A stretch of 64,000 nt of DNA from CANMXU01 sp052030545 (GCF_052030545.1 NZ_JBPDIH010000004.1:310001-374000), one strand, 5' to 3'; shown: positions 27,120-36,840, counted from the first letter of the stretch. A program made the numbers and translations. Notes: generated by a model from the sequence alone, not told the origin.

Positions 27120-27199
27120 TTCTTAGCCTTTATTCTTTATTTGTAACTATAGGTAAACTATATCCTTGAATACCCGTTGAGCCAATCGCTTTTATCTAT

Positions 27200-29329
27200 T
27201 TATGCATAGTAATCAATGCCATTTGCTGAAGCTTTGAACAAATTGCCGTCTAAAGTTGCAATTTGAACATCTTCTTGCTCAGCTTGATGAGATTGAGCCT
27301 GACCATTGTGCTGCGCAAATTCGTCTTCTTGTTGGTCAGATTGTTGCTGATGGTTAATATTTGCATCGCCAACATCAACTCCACTTTCAGCAAGCATCTC
27401 TCGAAGTTTAGTTAAATTTTGCTCTAACGCCTCTTTGGCTTGTTGATTTTGCACAGTAAAACTTACCGCCGCTTGTTCGTTTTGCAAATTCACTCTAATT
27501 TGCATGCTACCTAACTCAGGCGGATCTAATCGAATATCCACTTGTTGAAGTTTTTGATTAACCATTAGCATGACTTTTTCTTTTACTGCATGGCTAAAGT
27601 CTTTGTGGTGAATAGCAATGGTTTCTTGCATGGCGTTAGTTTGCACTTTTTGCACTTGGGCATTGTCTGTAACGACCCGACTGCTTAATGCGCCAAGTAA
27701 CTGTTCAGCAGTTGTCGATGAAACACGTTCTGTTGAGCTTTCGCTTGCCGTAGAAAATATTGACTGCGCCGACGATGTCATTGCTTGTGCAACTTTAAAC
27801 GCAGACTCGGCACTTTTTTCAGCAGTTAATCCCGCTAAGTTTTGCTCTTGTTGCTTGCCTTGCTGTGCTTGTTGCTGTGCGTGCTCTTGTTTAGTAAATT
27901 CTTCACTTACGTTGGCACCATTAATAGCAACTTTGGCACTTGCTTGCGCGCTTTGTGGCTGATTATCTATATTTTTATTGCCATCGGCTGCTGCTAGCGT
28001 ATCGCGAAAAACTTTAGCTAGTGGTGTTAATTCGGTATCAATTACTGCATTAGCGCCATCAGTGCTGATCTTTTGCTGAGCAAGCTTAATTGACGCATCA
28101 ACACCCGACTCGCCTGCCTTGCCAGTTATATCGTTAGCAACACCGCTAACGTTTTGACTATTTAATGGCTTGGCCGCTTGATTAGCGATGCGATCTTCTG
28201 CAGAGGCTGTAAATACGCCCTCTTTATTTTTAACATCATTGGCCATTTGGCTCATTAAGCTTTGCTGTTGCTCGCTTTGTTTAGCTGCCGTTAAGTCGTC
28301 ACTACCTAGCGCTTTATCGTCGTTTGCTAGCTGTCCGTCTTGATTAGCTTGTAAAGCCGCAGCTTGCTTTAAAATCGCATTTTTTTGCTGTTCGCTAAGC
28401 GCTTTATTACTAAGCTGCTCACCACTCAATTCACTCTCACCATTGTCACTCGCAGTTAGCCCTGCATTTTTTAATTGTTCATTGGAAAGCTCGCCTTTTG
28501 CAAGCTGGCCATTTACCATGGTTTCAGTTGCAACTTGTGTTTTCGCGCTAGCGGCTTTTAATGCTGCAGCACTTTCCCCTTGCTGCTCTTTGGCCAAAGC
28601 ATCATTTATCGCGCTATTTCGACTGCCATTTATAGCGTGGTCAATTAATTTATTATCGGTAAGTTTGGCTGAAGCTTTTTGTATTTCTTGCTCAGCGGTT
28701 AATTTTGTTTTAGCACCTTGTTGTGCAGCAATTTGTGCATCTGAACTTGTTTCACTTTCGTTAGATGCTAATTGATTAGCGTTCACAGACGTGATGGTTT
28801 GCTCCTTTGATGATGCTTGTGTTGTTAATGTTTTTGCAAAATTTACCGCATCACTTTTTTCTATATCAACAGCGGGAGTTTGCGTAAGGAGTTTTTCAGA
28901 ACCGCTTAACATAGATAATAATTGTTCTGATTCAGAGAGCTCACTTTTTATTGAAGGATTACTCTCGTTAGCAACTTTATGAGCTGCGTCACTATTTGCA
29001 GAGCTAGACGATTGTTCAGTTGTTTTTTGAGTTTGTTCTGTCCCTGAATCGCTAATTTCGTGGTGATCTTTTTTATCAGTGCTGTGAGGATTATCAGCTA
29101 ATTCCTGATCAGTTTTAGCCGCTGACTTTTCAGGATTTTCAGTTGTATTGCCGCTTTGACCTGCCGCTTTTTCCGAACTATTGCCACCAGTATCTGACGA
29201 CATATGTTTATCCATCAGTGTTGAAAATGGTTGTTCTGAACGATTATTATCGTCAGCACCATTAGCTAAAGGGCTTTTATTTTCAGCACCTTGGGCAAGA
29301 TCGATTGATAATAAACTGACTGTGGGCAT
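27200..29329 (-). CDS. fliK: Flagellar hook-length control protein FliK
   Basis: FliK measures hook length and triggers the FlhB specificity switch. The C-terminal domain (about residues 575-680) carries the hallmark VDIRLDPPELGSMQIRVNL (in part) and the following QNQQAKEAL. The first 560 residues are low-complexity, rich in Ala, Gln, Ser and Lys, and disordered-looking. At 709 residues it is far longer than the E. coli protein (about 375), as is common in polar flagellates. Confidence 0.94.
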   Translation of the reverse strand: MPTVSLLSIDLAQGAENKSPLANGADDNNRSEQPFSTLMDKHMSSDTGGNSSEKAAGQSGNTTENPEKSAAKTDQELADNPHSTDKKDHHEISDSGTEQTQKTTEQSSSSANSDAAHKVANESNPSIKSELSESEQLLSMLSGSEKLLTQTPAVDIEKSDAVNFAKTLTTQASSKEQTITSVNANQLASNESETSSDAQIAAQQGAKTKLTAEQEIQKASAKLTDNKLIDHAINGSRNSAINDALAKEQQGESAAALKAASAKTQVATETMVNGQLAKGELSNEQLKNAGLTASDNGESELSGEQLSNKALSEQQKNAILKQAAALQANQDGQLANDDKALGSDDLTAAKQSEQQQSLMSQMANDVKNKEGVFTASAEDRIANQAAKPLNSQNVSGVANDITGKAGESGVDASIKLAQQKISTDGANAVIDTELTPLAKVFRDTLAAADGNKNIDNQPQSAQASAKVAINGANVSEEFTKQEHAQQQAQQGKQQEQNLAGLTAEKSAESAFKVAQAMTSSAQSIFSTASESSTERVSSTTAEQLLGALSSRVVTDNAQVQKVQTNAMQETIAIHHKDFSHAVKEKVMLMVNQKLQQVDIRLDPPELGSMQIRVNLQNEQAAVSFTVQNQQAKEALEQNLTKLREMLAESGVDVGDANINHQQQSDQQEDEFAQHNGQAQSHQAEQEDVQIATLDGNLFKASANGIDYYA

Positions 29330-29403
29330 AAAACACCTAACTTATTATGTATGGGCAACACAAAAGACATGTTGCGATGATTACCTGAACTTCTTAAAAC
29401 AAT

Positions 29404-29418
29404 GCAAAAATTGAACCA
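29404..29418 (-). promoter_or_regulatory. Probable sigma-54 promoter of fliK
   Basis: On the minus strand TGGTTC-AATTT-TTGC fits the -24/-12 layout, with TGG and TTGC intact. It lies in the 125-base gap between fliJ and fliK; transcription would start near 29392 with a 60-base leader, suggesting that fliK onward is a separate unit. Confidence 0.55.
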
Positions 29419-29454
29419 TTCGCTTATTTGTTAGTATATTGAACAGGCTCTCGC

Positions 29455-29895
29455 TTAACGATTGCGACGAACAAATTGCTGAGTGGCAATTTCGTCAAAC
29501 ATATTTTGTTCTTGTTTATTGGCTTTTATTTTTGCCAGTTGTAATTGTTTCTCACGCAGTAATTCAACTGCTTGAATTTTTTGACGCTGCGCTAACCACT
29601 GCTGTTTTTTTTGCTCTAGCAGGGCCTTCGATTGTTTAATGGCTATTTCCATTTGCTCAGAGGCATGGTCAAGCTTGGCGATAAAGGCATGGAAATGGCT
29701 GTAGGTAGCACTATCAATACCAATTAGAGAGCGCTGCTCAAGGCGTTTCATGTATTCAAGGCGGTATTCACCCACACTCGATAAACGCTGTAAGTTTTGT
29801 TGATAGTCAAACTCTGCCGCTTGCAGTGCTTGCGCTGCGGCATTTTCTTTATTTTTTTCAAATTTGAAGAGCGTATCTAACTGCTTCATCGCCAT
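29455..29895 (-). CDS. fliJ: Flagellar export chaperone/stalk protein FliJ
   Basis: FliJ is the central stalk of the FliH-FliI ATPase complex. The 146-residue protein is one long antiparallel coiled coil, with an N-terminal LDTLFKFEKNKENAAAQALQ and a Gln/Lys-rich C-terminal half. It follows fliI in the standard position. Confidence 0.94.
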   Translation of the reverse strand: MAMKQLDTLFKFEKNKENAAAQALQAAEFDYQQNLQRLSSVGEYRLEYMKRLEQRSLIGIDSATYSHFHAFIAKLDHASEQMEIAIKQSKALLEQKKQQWLAQRQKIQAVELLREKQLQLAKIKANKQEQNMFDEIATQQFVRRNR

Positions 29896-29925
29896 CGCTT
29901 AACTCCTAGCAGATAATTGATATTG

Positions 29926-31290
29926 TTAAGCTACTTGTCCTTGAGCCGCAGCATGTGCTTCGGCCGCTGATAAAATTTCTTGTAGCTGAGACAAGCTTTG
30001 ATCGTATGGAATAACTTCATTCATTTTTTGCTGCAAGAAAAAATTGATCACTGGTAACAAAGTAATTGCCTGATCGATTCGAGGATCTGTGCCCTTGCTA
30101 TACGCGCCAATCGATATTAAGTCTTTGTTTTCTTGGAAAAGCGCATAAACTTGCTTGAGTTGCCTTGCTAATTGCTGGTGCTCGTCACTGGTCACCATTG
30201 GCATAACTCGGCTAATGGAACCTTCAATGTTTACCGCAGGATAATGACCTGCATCCGCGAGTTCTCGAGATAAGACAATATGACCGTCTAAAATTGCCCG
30301 AGCCGCATCGGCAATGGGATCTTGTAAATCATCACCTTCGGTTAATACGGTAAAAAATGCGGTAATTGAACCTTGGCCATCACCGCCATTGCCTGCTCGC
30401 TCGATTAACTGAGGTAATTTTGAAAATACTGAAGGTGGATAACCTTTGGTCGCTGGTGGCTCGCCTACTGCTAAGGCAATTTCACGCTGTGCTTGCGCAT
30501 ATCGTGTCACCGAGTCGATAAGCAATAAAACGTTTAAACCTTGGTCGCGAAAATATTCGCTAATTTGCACTGCTGTTTCGCAGCCTTTTAGTCGCATAAG
30601 TGGGGAGTTATCGGCTGGCGCTGCAACAACAACTGAGCGCTTTCGCCCTTGTTCACCTAAAATTTCTTCGATGAATTCTTTTACTTCTCGGCCACGTTCA
30701 CCCACTAAACCAACAACAATCACATCTGCAGTTGTGCCACGCGTCATCATGCCAAGTAATACACTTTTACCTACACCGGAGCCTGCAAAAAGTCCCATAC
30801 GCTGACCTTTTCCAACCGTTAAAAAACTGTTGATCGAGCGAACGCCAACATCAAGTGGTTCTGTAATTGCGCGGCGTGATAACGGGTTAATAGGCTTACT
30901 GTTATGCTGATATTCGTCGGTAATTTTAATGGGGCCTAAACCATCAAGTGGTTTACCAACACCGTCAATAACTCGCCCTAATAAATCCATTGAAAAAGGC
31001 AGGCTAGATTTTTTACTTAGCGGAATAACACGTGCACCGGGGGCAACACCTTGTAAGCTTTGCTCTGGCATGAGGTAGGTTTTATCTTGAGAAAATCCGA
31101 CTATTTCTGCAATTAAGTCGCCATTGGCCGTTTCAACTAAGCATTGGCTACCAACATAACCTTTTACACCAACGGCTTCTAAGGTTAAGCCAACCACACG
31201 CACCAAACGACCCGCCACAGACACTTTATGTGGATGAATAAAGTGTTGCGAGTTTGCCAGTCTTTGTGCAATGCGTGTTTGATCTACCAT
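29926..31290 (-). CDS. fliI: Flagellum-specific export ATPase FliI
   Basis: FliI is the ATPase of the flagellar type III export apparatus, related to F1-beta. The 454-residue protein has Walker A FAGSGVGKSVLL near residue 170, the Walker B region LLLIDSVTRYAQAQREIALAVGEPP (in part) and an arginine-finger region. The N-terminal beta-barrel domain covers roughly residues 20-95. Confidence 0.97.
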   Translation of the reverse strand: MVDQTRIAQRLANSQHFIHPHKVSVAGRLVRVVGLTLEAVGVKGYVGSQCLVETANGDLIAEIVGFSQDKTYLMPEQSLQGVAPGARVIPLSKKSSLPFSMDLLGRVIDGVGKPLDGLGPIKITDEYQHNSKPINPLSRRAITEPLDVGVRSINSFLTVGKGQRMGLFAGSGVGKSVLLGMMTRGTTADVIVVGLVGERGREVKEFIEEILGEQGRKRSVVVAAPADNSPLMRLKGCETAVQISEYFRDQGLNVLLLIDSVTRYAQAQREIALAVGEPPATKGYPPSVFSKLPQLIERAGNGGDGQGSITAFFTVLTEGDDLQDPIADAARAILDGHIVLSRELADAGHYPAVNIEGSISRVMPMVTSDEHQQLARQLKQVYALFQENKDLISIGAYSKGTDPRIDQAITLLPVINFFLQQKMNEVIPYDQSLSQLQEILSAAEAHAAAQGQVA

Positions 31291-31319
31291 AATGTATTTA
31301 TGACGCTTTTATTAGAAAA

Positions 31320-32114
31320 TTACTGATGTAGAGCTTCCTGCAAAAATGAGTCCAATACTTCCCTGATGCGAGACTTCACTTGCAAATCGATATTCGAAAT
31401 ACTGTTTTCAATTTGACAACTTCCCTGATCTAATTGTGGCGCAGGTAATAAACGCCAGCCTTGCTCTTGCAAGTAATCACCGCCCAATTTTTCTTCGACT
31501 AAGCGAATATCATTTGGGTTTAATAAAATTTGGGTACTATCTTCTTGGCAAGGCAGCGCTTTAATACCATTAGTAATGGCAGATAAGACAATATCAGGAT
31601 TGGTTTTAGCTTCTTCAAGCGTGATCGCTTCTGTTAACTGTACAACTAAATGTAGTAGCTGTTCTTCGACATTTTTTTCTACTTTTTCAAGTGGTTTGTG
31701 AAGTTTACCTACTAAGGCTTTAAGCTGCTCAAGTTGCTCGTTAATCACTTGTTCACCTTCGGCAATGCCGTTGGCAAGGCCTTCTTCATGGCCGGTTTTC
31801 AGCCCTTCTTCATGACCACTCACTTTGCCTTCGTCAAAACCTTTAGCAAAACCTTCTTCTTTGCCTTGGTTAAACCCTTCTTCAAAGGCCGCTTTTTGAA
31901 TTTCTTCAATTTCTTCAGCCGTTAACGGCACAGGTTCTGCTATTTCAGTTTCTTCCGGTGGCTCATATTTCCAGGTATTCTTTTGACCAAGTGCATTGGT
32001 TTTACCATCGTCAACAGCTTGTTTAGGTTCAACATGTGGCAATGGCCAAACTTCGCTATCAGACAATTCTTCTGCTGACAAAATAGGTGGATTATTGGTA
32101 GAAGCTTTGATCAT
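31320..32114 (-). CDS. fliH: Flagellar export ATPase regulator FliH
   Basis: FliH dimers hold FliI at the C-ring through FliN. The 264 residues show an N-terminal extension with Trp residues, then a glycine-every-fourth-residue run at residues 76-120 (EEGFNQGKEEGFAKGF and onward), the known GxxxG-type helix repeat of FliH, and a C-terminal FliI-binding domain. Confidence 0.95.
   Translation of the reverse strand: MIKASTNNPPILSAEELSDSEVWPLPHVEPKQAVDDGKTNALGQKNTWKYEPPEETEIAEPVPLTAEEIEEIQKAAFEEGFNQGKEEGFAKGFDEGKVSGHEEGLKTGHEEGLANGIAEGEQVINEQLEQLKALVGKLHKPLEKVEKNVEEQLLHLVVQLTEAITLEEAKTNPDIVLSAITNGIKALPCQEDSTQILLNPNDIRLVEEKLGGDYLQEQGWRLLPAPQLDQGSCQIENSISNIDLQVKSRIREVLDSFLQEALHQ
31755..31889 (-). 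repeat. GxxxG helix repeat in FliH
   Basis: About eleven consecutive four-residue steps with Gly at one position (FliH residues 76-120) make a tightly packed helix-dimer segment. This is a known feature of the family, although the number of steps varies between species. Confidence 0.8.
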
Positions 32115-32169
32115 TAAGTTGGCCTCAAAAAAATAACGTAATTGGTGAAATTGTTAATGACAATGAATG

Positions 32170-33219
32170 CTATAAGAACTCGTCGCCACCACCGCCACCG
32201 CCCAGCATAATTTCACCGGCATCAGATAAACGACGTGCAATCGATAGAATTTCTTTTTGCGCCGCTTCAACTTCACTAATACGTACAGGGCCCATGGCTT
32301 CAAGATCATCCGCCAACATTTCAGCCGCACGTTTAGACATATTAGATAAAATTTTGTCTTTAAGCGCTTCGTCAGCACCTTTGATCGCTTTCATTAATGC
32401 GTCTTGCTGTACTTCACGCAATATCGCTTGAATACCTCGGTCGTCAACATCAGCCAAGTTTTCAAAGACAAACATTAGGTCTTGAATTTGTTGACTCATT
32501 TCTTCGTCGTGTTCACGAATCGAGTCCATCAACATGCCTTCAACATTAGTATCTAAGTAGTTCATTATGTCAGCAGCCGCTTTTAAGCCGCCCATTTTCG
32601 CAGCTTGCGCGCCTGCTTGTCCGGCAAACTGTTTCTCCATAATTTCATTTAACTCTTGCAATGCTGCTGGCTGTACTTCTTCTAAGTTAGCAATACGCAT
32701 CATCAGATCAAGACGTACTTTTTCAGCAAATTGACTCATAATTTCCGCTGACTGCTCGGGATCTAAGTATGATAAAACGATAGTTTGAATTTGAGGATGC
32801 TCGTTGCGAATAATATTGGCAACTTGTTTCGAGTCCATCCATTTTAACGAGTCTAAACCTTTCGCACCGCTGCCCATGACGATTTGGTCAATTAGGTTAC
32901 CCGCTTTATCTTCACCTAATGCTGCTGTTAGTGCTTTACGAACAAATTCTTCAGATTGGAAACCTATGGTACTGAAGTTTTGAATTTCATTAATAAACTG
33001 TTTGTGAACTGCGGTAATTTTTTCTTGAGTAAAGTCTTCCATCGCGGCCATGATCATGCCCACTTGTTGTACTTGCTTCGGCTCAAGATGTTTTAAAATT
33101 TGCGCGGCATCTTCTTCTGACAAGCTCAGTAATAAAATCGCAGCTTTTTCTGCACCATCTAGCTTTTCAACATCAAAGCCTTCCGGCATTGGGGCCAATT
33201 CTTGGCTTTCATCACTCAT
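32170..33219 (-). CDS. fliG: Flagellar motor switch protein FliG
   Basis: FliG transmits torque from the stators to the rotor. The 349-residue protein has N-terminal (FliF-binding), middle (EHPQIQTIVLSYLDPEQSAEI, in part) and C-terminal domains. The C-terminal torque helix contains the charged run with DVDDRGIQAILREV. It overlaps the fliF stop by 8 bases. The C-terminus ends with a glycine run before DEFL. Confidence 0.97.
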   Translation of the reverse strand: MSDESQELAPMPEGFDVEKLDGAEKAAILLLSLSEEDAAQILKHLEPKQVQQVGMIMAAMEDFTQEKITAVHKQFINEIQNFSTIGFQSEEFVRKALTAALGEDKAGNLIDQIVMGSGAKGLDSLKWMDSKQVANIIRNEHPQIQTIVLSYLDPEQSAEIMSQFAEKVRLDLMMRIANLEEVQPAALQELNEIMEKQFAGQAGAQAAKMGGLKAAADIMNYLDTNVEGMLMDSIREHDEEMSQQIQDLMFVFENLADVDDRGIQAILREVQQDALMKAIKGADEALKDKILSNMSKRAAEMLADDLEAMGPVRISEVEAAQKEILSIARRLSDAGEIMLGGGGGGDEFL

Positions 33220-34936
33220 CTTCGTTTAACCAACTTTTCACTACTTGAGACGATAGTTCTGGCTCGTTTGCAACAAGCGCTCGAACAGCTTTTAGTACAT
33301 CTTCATCACGATGTAAGTCTGGCAATTGCAAACTGCCATCAGGGGCAAAACCAACCGCGCCCGCATCAAAATCTGTGGTCAGCATATCCATGGTTTCATC
33401 ACCTAAATCGATATGCGAGTCTAACGACTTATCACCGTAATCATTTGGTGTTTCAGCTGGATTAATAAGACGCTTGATCATTGGACGCATTACGGTGACA
33501 AATAAAATCACGATAAGTAAAAATGCTAAGCTCATTTTCACCACTTCCATAAACCATGGCTGTTGGTAAAATGGCACTTCAACCACAACATCTGAATCGT
33601 CTTTAGAAAATGGTAAGGTGATCACTTCTAAAATGTCACCTCGTTGCATGTCAAAGCCAATACTGCCTTGTAATAATCTGCGAATATTCGCAAGTTCCGC
33701 TGCAGAACGCGGCGTCGCTGTTACTTCGCCAGCATCATTAACTGAACCAACATAATCAAGTGCCACCGAAACGCTAATACGGCGGATAACTCCGGTTTGT
33801 TGTTTGGTATGGCTGATCGCTTCATCAAGCTCATAATTTTTAGTTGATTCGGTATGTTTACGACTTGGCATCGCTTTTTTCTGACCATTGCCAACTGCAT
33901 TTTCAGGAATATTCGAGTCAAGCGGAGGTTGATTAGTTAGTGCGCCTGGAATACCACCTAAGGCTCCGCCGATTGTACTATCTTCCACTTTCATTTCACT
34001 GCGTAGCGCAGGTAGGTCGGAATTATAACGGCGTTGCGTTTCTTCAGTATTGGTAAAGTCCATTGCCACGTCGACTTGCGAGGTGTAGTTACCTAAACCA
34101 ACAACAGGAATAAGGATCGAGGCGATTTTATCCATGTACTCGTGTTCACGCTTTTGTTCAATTTCAAATTCTTTGCGTGAGCGAGATGAAACAGTATCTT
34201 GTGAACCTGAATTTAATAGTCGTCCGTTTTGATCGGTAACGGTTACGCGGCTAGGATCTAAGCCGTGAACAGCTGAGGCAATAATATCAACGACGGCATC
34301 AACTTCTTCTTCAGATAATAATCTGCCACGTCTTAGGGTAAGTACAACCGTTGCTGACGGTGTTTTTTCTTTACGTGCAAATACATTTTCACGTGGCACG
34401 GCTAATAAAACCTTAGCACGCGATATAGATTGTAACTCTTCAATGGTACGCGCAAGTTGTTGTTCGCGGCCATGTTTTAATCTTTCACTTTCAAGGCGTT
34501 GGCTTACACCAAAGCCCATATCTTGCATTAGTATTTCGTTACCAGAGGCAGGTTCGTCGGATAAACCTTCTCGAGCAAGTAGTAATTTTACGTTTTGATA
34601 TTCATCAGCAGGTACAGAAATTGTATTATTTTCTTGTTGGTATTCCACTTTATTGGCATCAAGAAAATCCATGGTTTTGATTAATTGCTCGGTCGGCAGC
34701 TTAGACAAAACACGATACTCAGGCTGGTTCGCCCATAAAATAGCAAAAACAGCAATCGCCAAACAAATCGCGAGTGCCATAATTAAGGTCAGTTGACGCA
34801 ATACATCAACGTTACCCATGATAGAAGCAAAGCCTGATTTTTGCTCAGCAACGTCATCATGGTCATGATCATTAACTATCATGTCATTGCTGTTATCAGC
34901 TGCTACCATACTGGTTGAATCTGCTGTATCTGCCAC
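33212..34936 (-). CDS. fliF: Flagellar MS-ring protein FliF
   Basis: FliF forms the MS ring in the inner membrane, the base of the motor. The 574 residues contain two membrane helices (about 52-72 and 460-480), ring-building motifs RBM1-3 in between (ARTIEELQSISRAKVLLAVP), and the C-terminal FliG-binding tail (VVKSWLNED). The start is GTG at 34936 with GGAG seven bases upstream. Confidence 0.97.
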   Translation of the reverse strand: MADTADSTSMVAADNSNDMIVNDHDHDDVAEQKSGFASIMGNVDVLRQLTLIMALAICLAIAVFAILWANQPEYRVLSKLPTEQLIKTMDFLDANKVEYQQENNTISVPADEYQNVKLLLAREGLSDEPASGNEILMQDMGFGVSQRLESERLKHGREQQLARTIEELQSISRAKVLLAVPRENVFARKEKTPSATVVLTLRRGRLLSEEEVDAVVDIIASAVHGLDPSRVTVTDQNGRLLNSGSQDTVSSRSRKEFEIEQKREHEYMDKIASILIPVVGLGNYTSQVDVAMDFTNTEETQRRYNSDLPALRSEMKVEDSTIGGALGGIPGALTNQPPLDSNIPENAVGNGQKKAMPSRKHTESTKNYELDEAISHTKQQTGVIRRISVSVALDYVGSVNDAGEVTATPRSAAELANIRRLLQGSIGFDMQRGDILEVITLPFSKDDSDVVVEVPFYQQPWFMEVVKMSLAFLLIVILFVTVMRPMIKRLINPAETPNDYGDKSLDSHIDLGDETMDMLTTDFDAGAVGFAPDGSLQLPDLHRDEDVLKAVRALVANEPELSSQVVKSWLNEDE

Positions 34937-34975
34937 GTAAATTCTCCGCTTAAAACGTTTTAACTAGCTGGTTAC

Positions 34976-35299
34976 CTAAACAGGCATACTCATAATTTCT
35001 TTATAAGCTTCAACAAACTTATTTCGTACTTGTACCGTTGCATCAAAAGCCACGCTGGCTTTTTGCGACGCTATCATGGTTTCACCAAGAGATACTTTAG
35101 GATCACCTAATTCAAATGCGGTTTTAAGCTGACCAGCTTCTTGTTGGATGTCGTTAACTTTATTAACGGCGTCTTTAAGTAAATTACCAAAGTCGCTACT
35201 TGACGTATTTACTGCGGGGATTTGCTCATTACGCGGTTTAATGGCATCTAAACTCATGCTTTGCATTTGCGCATATAAAGAATTTGATTTGATATCCAT
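34976..35299 (-). CDS. fliE: Flagellar hook-basal body protein FliE
   Basis: FliE joins the MS ring to the proximal rod. The 107-residue protein matches the family length and C-terminal region (SLGETMIASQKASVAFDATVQVRNKFVEAYKEIM, in part). It is the first gene of the fliE-fliJ unit, behind a strong sigma-54 promoter. Confidence 0.95.
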   Translation of the reverse strand: MDIKSNSLYAQMQSMSLDAIKPRNEQIPAVNTSSSDFGNLLKDAVNKVNDIQQEAGQLKTAFELGDPKVSLGETMIASQKASVAFDATVQVRNKFVEAYKEIMSMPV

Positions 35300-35352
35300 A
35301 ACTTACTCGCTTGTGTCAATTTTTTGCTTTTAAAGACTCTGACATGGGAACT

Positions 35353-35367
35353 GCAAGCATGATGCCA
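35353..35367 (-). promoter_or_regulatory. Sigma-54 promoter of fliE
   Basis: On the minus strand TGGCAT-CATGC-TTGC matches the sigma-54 consensus at all but one core position and is followed by AG. It lies 54 bases before the fliE ATG. Confidence 0.82.
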
Positions 35368-35401
35368 AGAAAAGTAAAATAACGAGAAAGTAGAAATTAG
35401 A

Positions 35402-35448
35402 AAGCCATAAGCGAGAGTATTTACACAATTTACTCATCACTTATGGCT
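35402..35448. repeat. Inverted repeat between flrC and fliE
   Basis: AGCCATAAG at 35403-35411 pairs with CTTATGGCT at 35440-35448 around a 28-base loop. It directly precedes the heptamer array and may form a weak hairpin downstream of flrC. Confidence 0.45.
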
Positions 35449-35450
35449 CG

Positions 35451-35495
35451 TAGCTTGTAGCTTGTAGCTTGTAGCTTGTAGCTTGTAGCTTGTAG
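35451..35495. repeat. Tandem heptamer array, six TAGCTTG units
   Basis: Six perfect head-to-tail copies of TAGCTTG plus a partial TAG run from 35451 to 35495, ending four bases before the flrC stop codon. It lies in non-coding DNA. A related degenerate array abuts the flgE stop near 56700. Confidence 0.95.
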
Positions 35496-35499
35496 GCTA

Positions 35500-36840
35500 T
35501 TATGCAGGAATTTGAATACCGCAATCGCGCATTTTAGCGATTTTATAACGTAGGGTTCTTGGGCTGATCCCAAGGCGCTCTGCAACAGCTTTACGGCTGC
35601 CATGACAGGCATGAAGTGTATCTAATATAATTTGGTGCTCTTGTAGTTTTAGCTCATTACCCAGTTTATCTTCATTTGTATTGGCTTCAACCTCATGGGC
35701 AATATTAGGCGTATCGAAATTTTCAATCAATAAATCTTCAGCATCAATAAGATTATTACTGTGCAGAATTAATGCGCGTTGGATCACGTTATCAAGTTCT
35801 CGCACATTACCAGGCCATTGGTATGCCACTAATTTACTCCGCGCTGCGGCTGTAAACTCTGGCATAGGATCGCCACTTTTTTGACACACTCTTTCAACAA
35901 GGTGTTTCGCGAGTGGATAAATATCATCTGCTCGCTCCGACAGTGGCAACCAAGTTAATGGAAAAACATTTAGACGATAGTATAAATCTTCACGGAATAC
36001 GCCTTCTTGTACCGCTGATTTTAAATCTCGGTTACTGGTGGCTATCACTCTAACGTCTAAACTAATAGTTTTTCTTCCCGCTAAGCGCTCTACTTCGCGC
36101 TCTTGCAATACGCGTAATATTTTTGCTTGAAGGTTTAGGTCCATCTCGGTTATTTCGTCGAGTAGAATTGTGCCACCTTGCGCTTGTTCGAATTTACCTG
36201 GACATGCTTGAATAGCCCCCGTAAACGCGCCTTTCTCGTAGCCAAACAAGGTAGCTTCAAGCATATTTTCAGGAATAGCGGCACAGTTAATGGCAACAAA
36301 AGGATTATCGGCTCTTGCTGACTGGTTGTGAACATATTGAGCTAATACTTCTTTGCCTGAACCACTTGGTCCTAAAATCATCACAGAAGCATCAGTAGTG
36401 GCTACCTTTTTCGCCAGTGTTAGCAGCTCTATACTTTTTTTATCAGCAACTATAGGTGTTTGACTATTATTTTGACTCAGCGGTAAATACTGGCTAACCA
36501 TGTTCAACAATACTTCAGGAGCAAAAGGTTTAGCCATATAATTACAGGCACCGTCACGCATCGCTTGTACGGCGTCGTCAATGGTACCGTAGGCGGTCAT
36601 TATCAATACCGGCATATTAGCGTCGTTATTTTTAATGTTTTTTAATAGCGACAAGCCGGACATTCCACCCATTTGCACATCGCTTACCACTAAGTTAACT
36701 TTCTGGTTTTTTAGCTTAATAAGTGCTTCTTCACCCGACTCAGCTTCAACGCATTGATAACCAGCCAATTGCAGGGTATCAACTAAGGCTTCACGTAAAC
36801 CTGCGTCATCTTCAACCACTAAAATTTTACTGATAGTCAT
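35500..36840 (-). CDS. flrC: Sigma-54-dependent flagellar response regulator FlrC
   Basis: FlrC, activated by FlrB, switches on sigma-54 promoters of hook, rod and core-flagellin genes. The 446 residues comprise a receiver domain (Asp54 in VVSDVQMGG), an AAA+ domain (Walker A GPSGSGKE near 156, GYEKGAFTGA for sigma-54 contact, LLDEITEMD) and a C-terminal Fis-type HTH (RKAVAERLGISPRTLRYKI). It overlaps the flrB stop by 4 bases. Confidence 0.96.
   Translation of the reverse strand: MTISKILVVEDDAGLREALVDTLQLAGYQCVEAESGEEALIKLKNQKVNLVVSDVQMGGMSGLSLLKNIKNNDANMPVLIMTAYGTIDDAVQAMRDGACNYMAKPFAPEVLLNMVSQYLPLSQNNSQTPIVADKKSIELLTLAKKVATTDASVMILGPSGSGKEVLAQYVHNQSARADNPFVAINCAAIPENMLEATLFGYEKGAFTGAIQACPGKFEQAQGGTILLDEITEMDLNLQAKILRVLQEREVERLAGRKTISLDVRVIATSNRDLKSAVQEGVFREDLYYRLNVFPLTWLPLSERADDIYPLAKHLVERVCQKSGDPMPEFTAAARSKLVAYQWPGNVRELDNVIQRALILHSNNLIDAEDLLIENFDTPNIAHEVEANTNEDKLGNELKLQEHQIILDTLHACHGSRKAVAERLGISPRTLRYKIAKMRDCGIQIPA

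Noticed and set aside
27618..28982. Several Cys/Ala-rich frames antisense to fliK
   Set aside because: They are by-products of the low-complexity coding strand of fliK.
32154..32378. Frame overlapping the 3' part of fliG on the same strand
   Set aside because: It is out of frame with fliG, Cys/Arg/Leu-rich and lacks any recognisable feature.
35451..35495. CRISPR-like array
   Set aside because: The seven-base units are directly tandem with no spacers and no cas genes are nearby.
35430..35612. Short frame encoding repeated ATSYKLQ residues
   Set aside because: The residues are simply the translated heptamer array followed by antisense flrC; it is not a gene.
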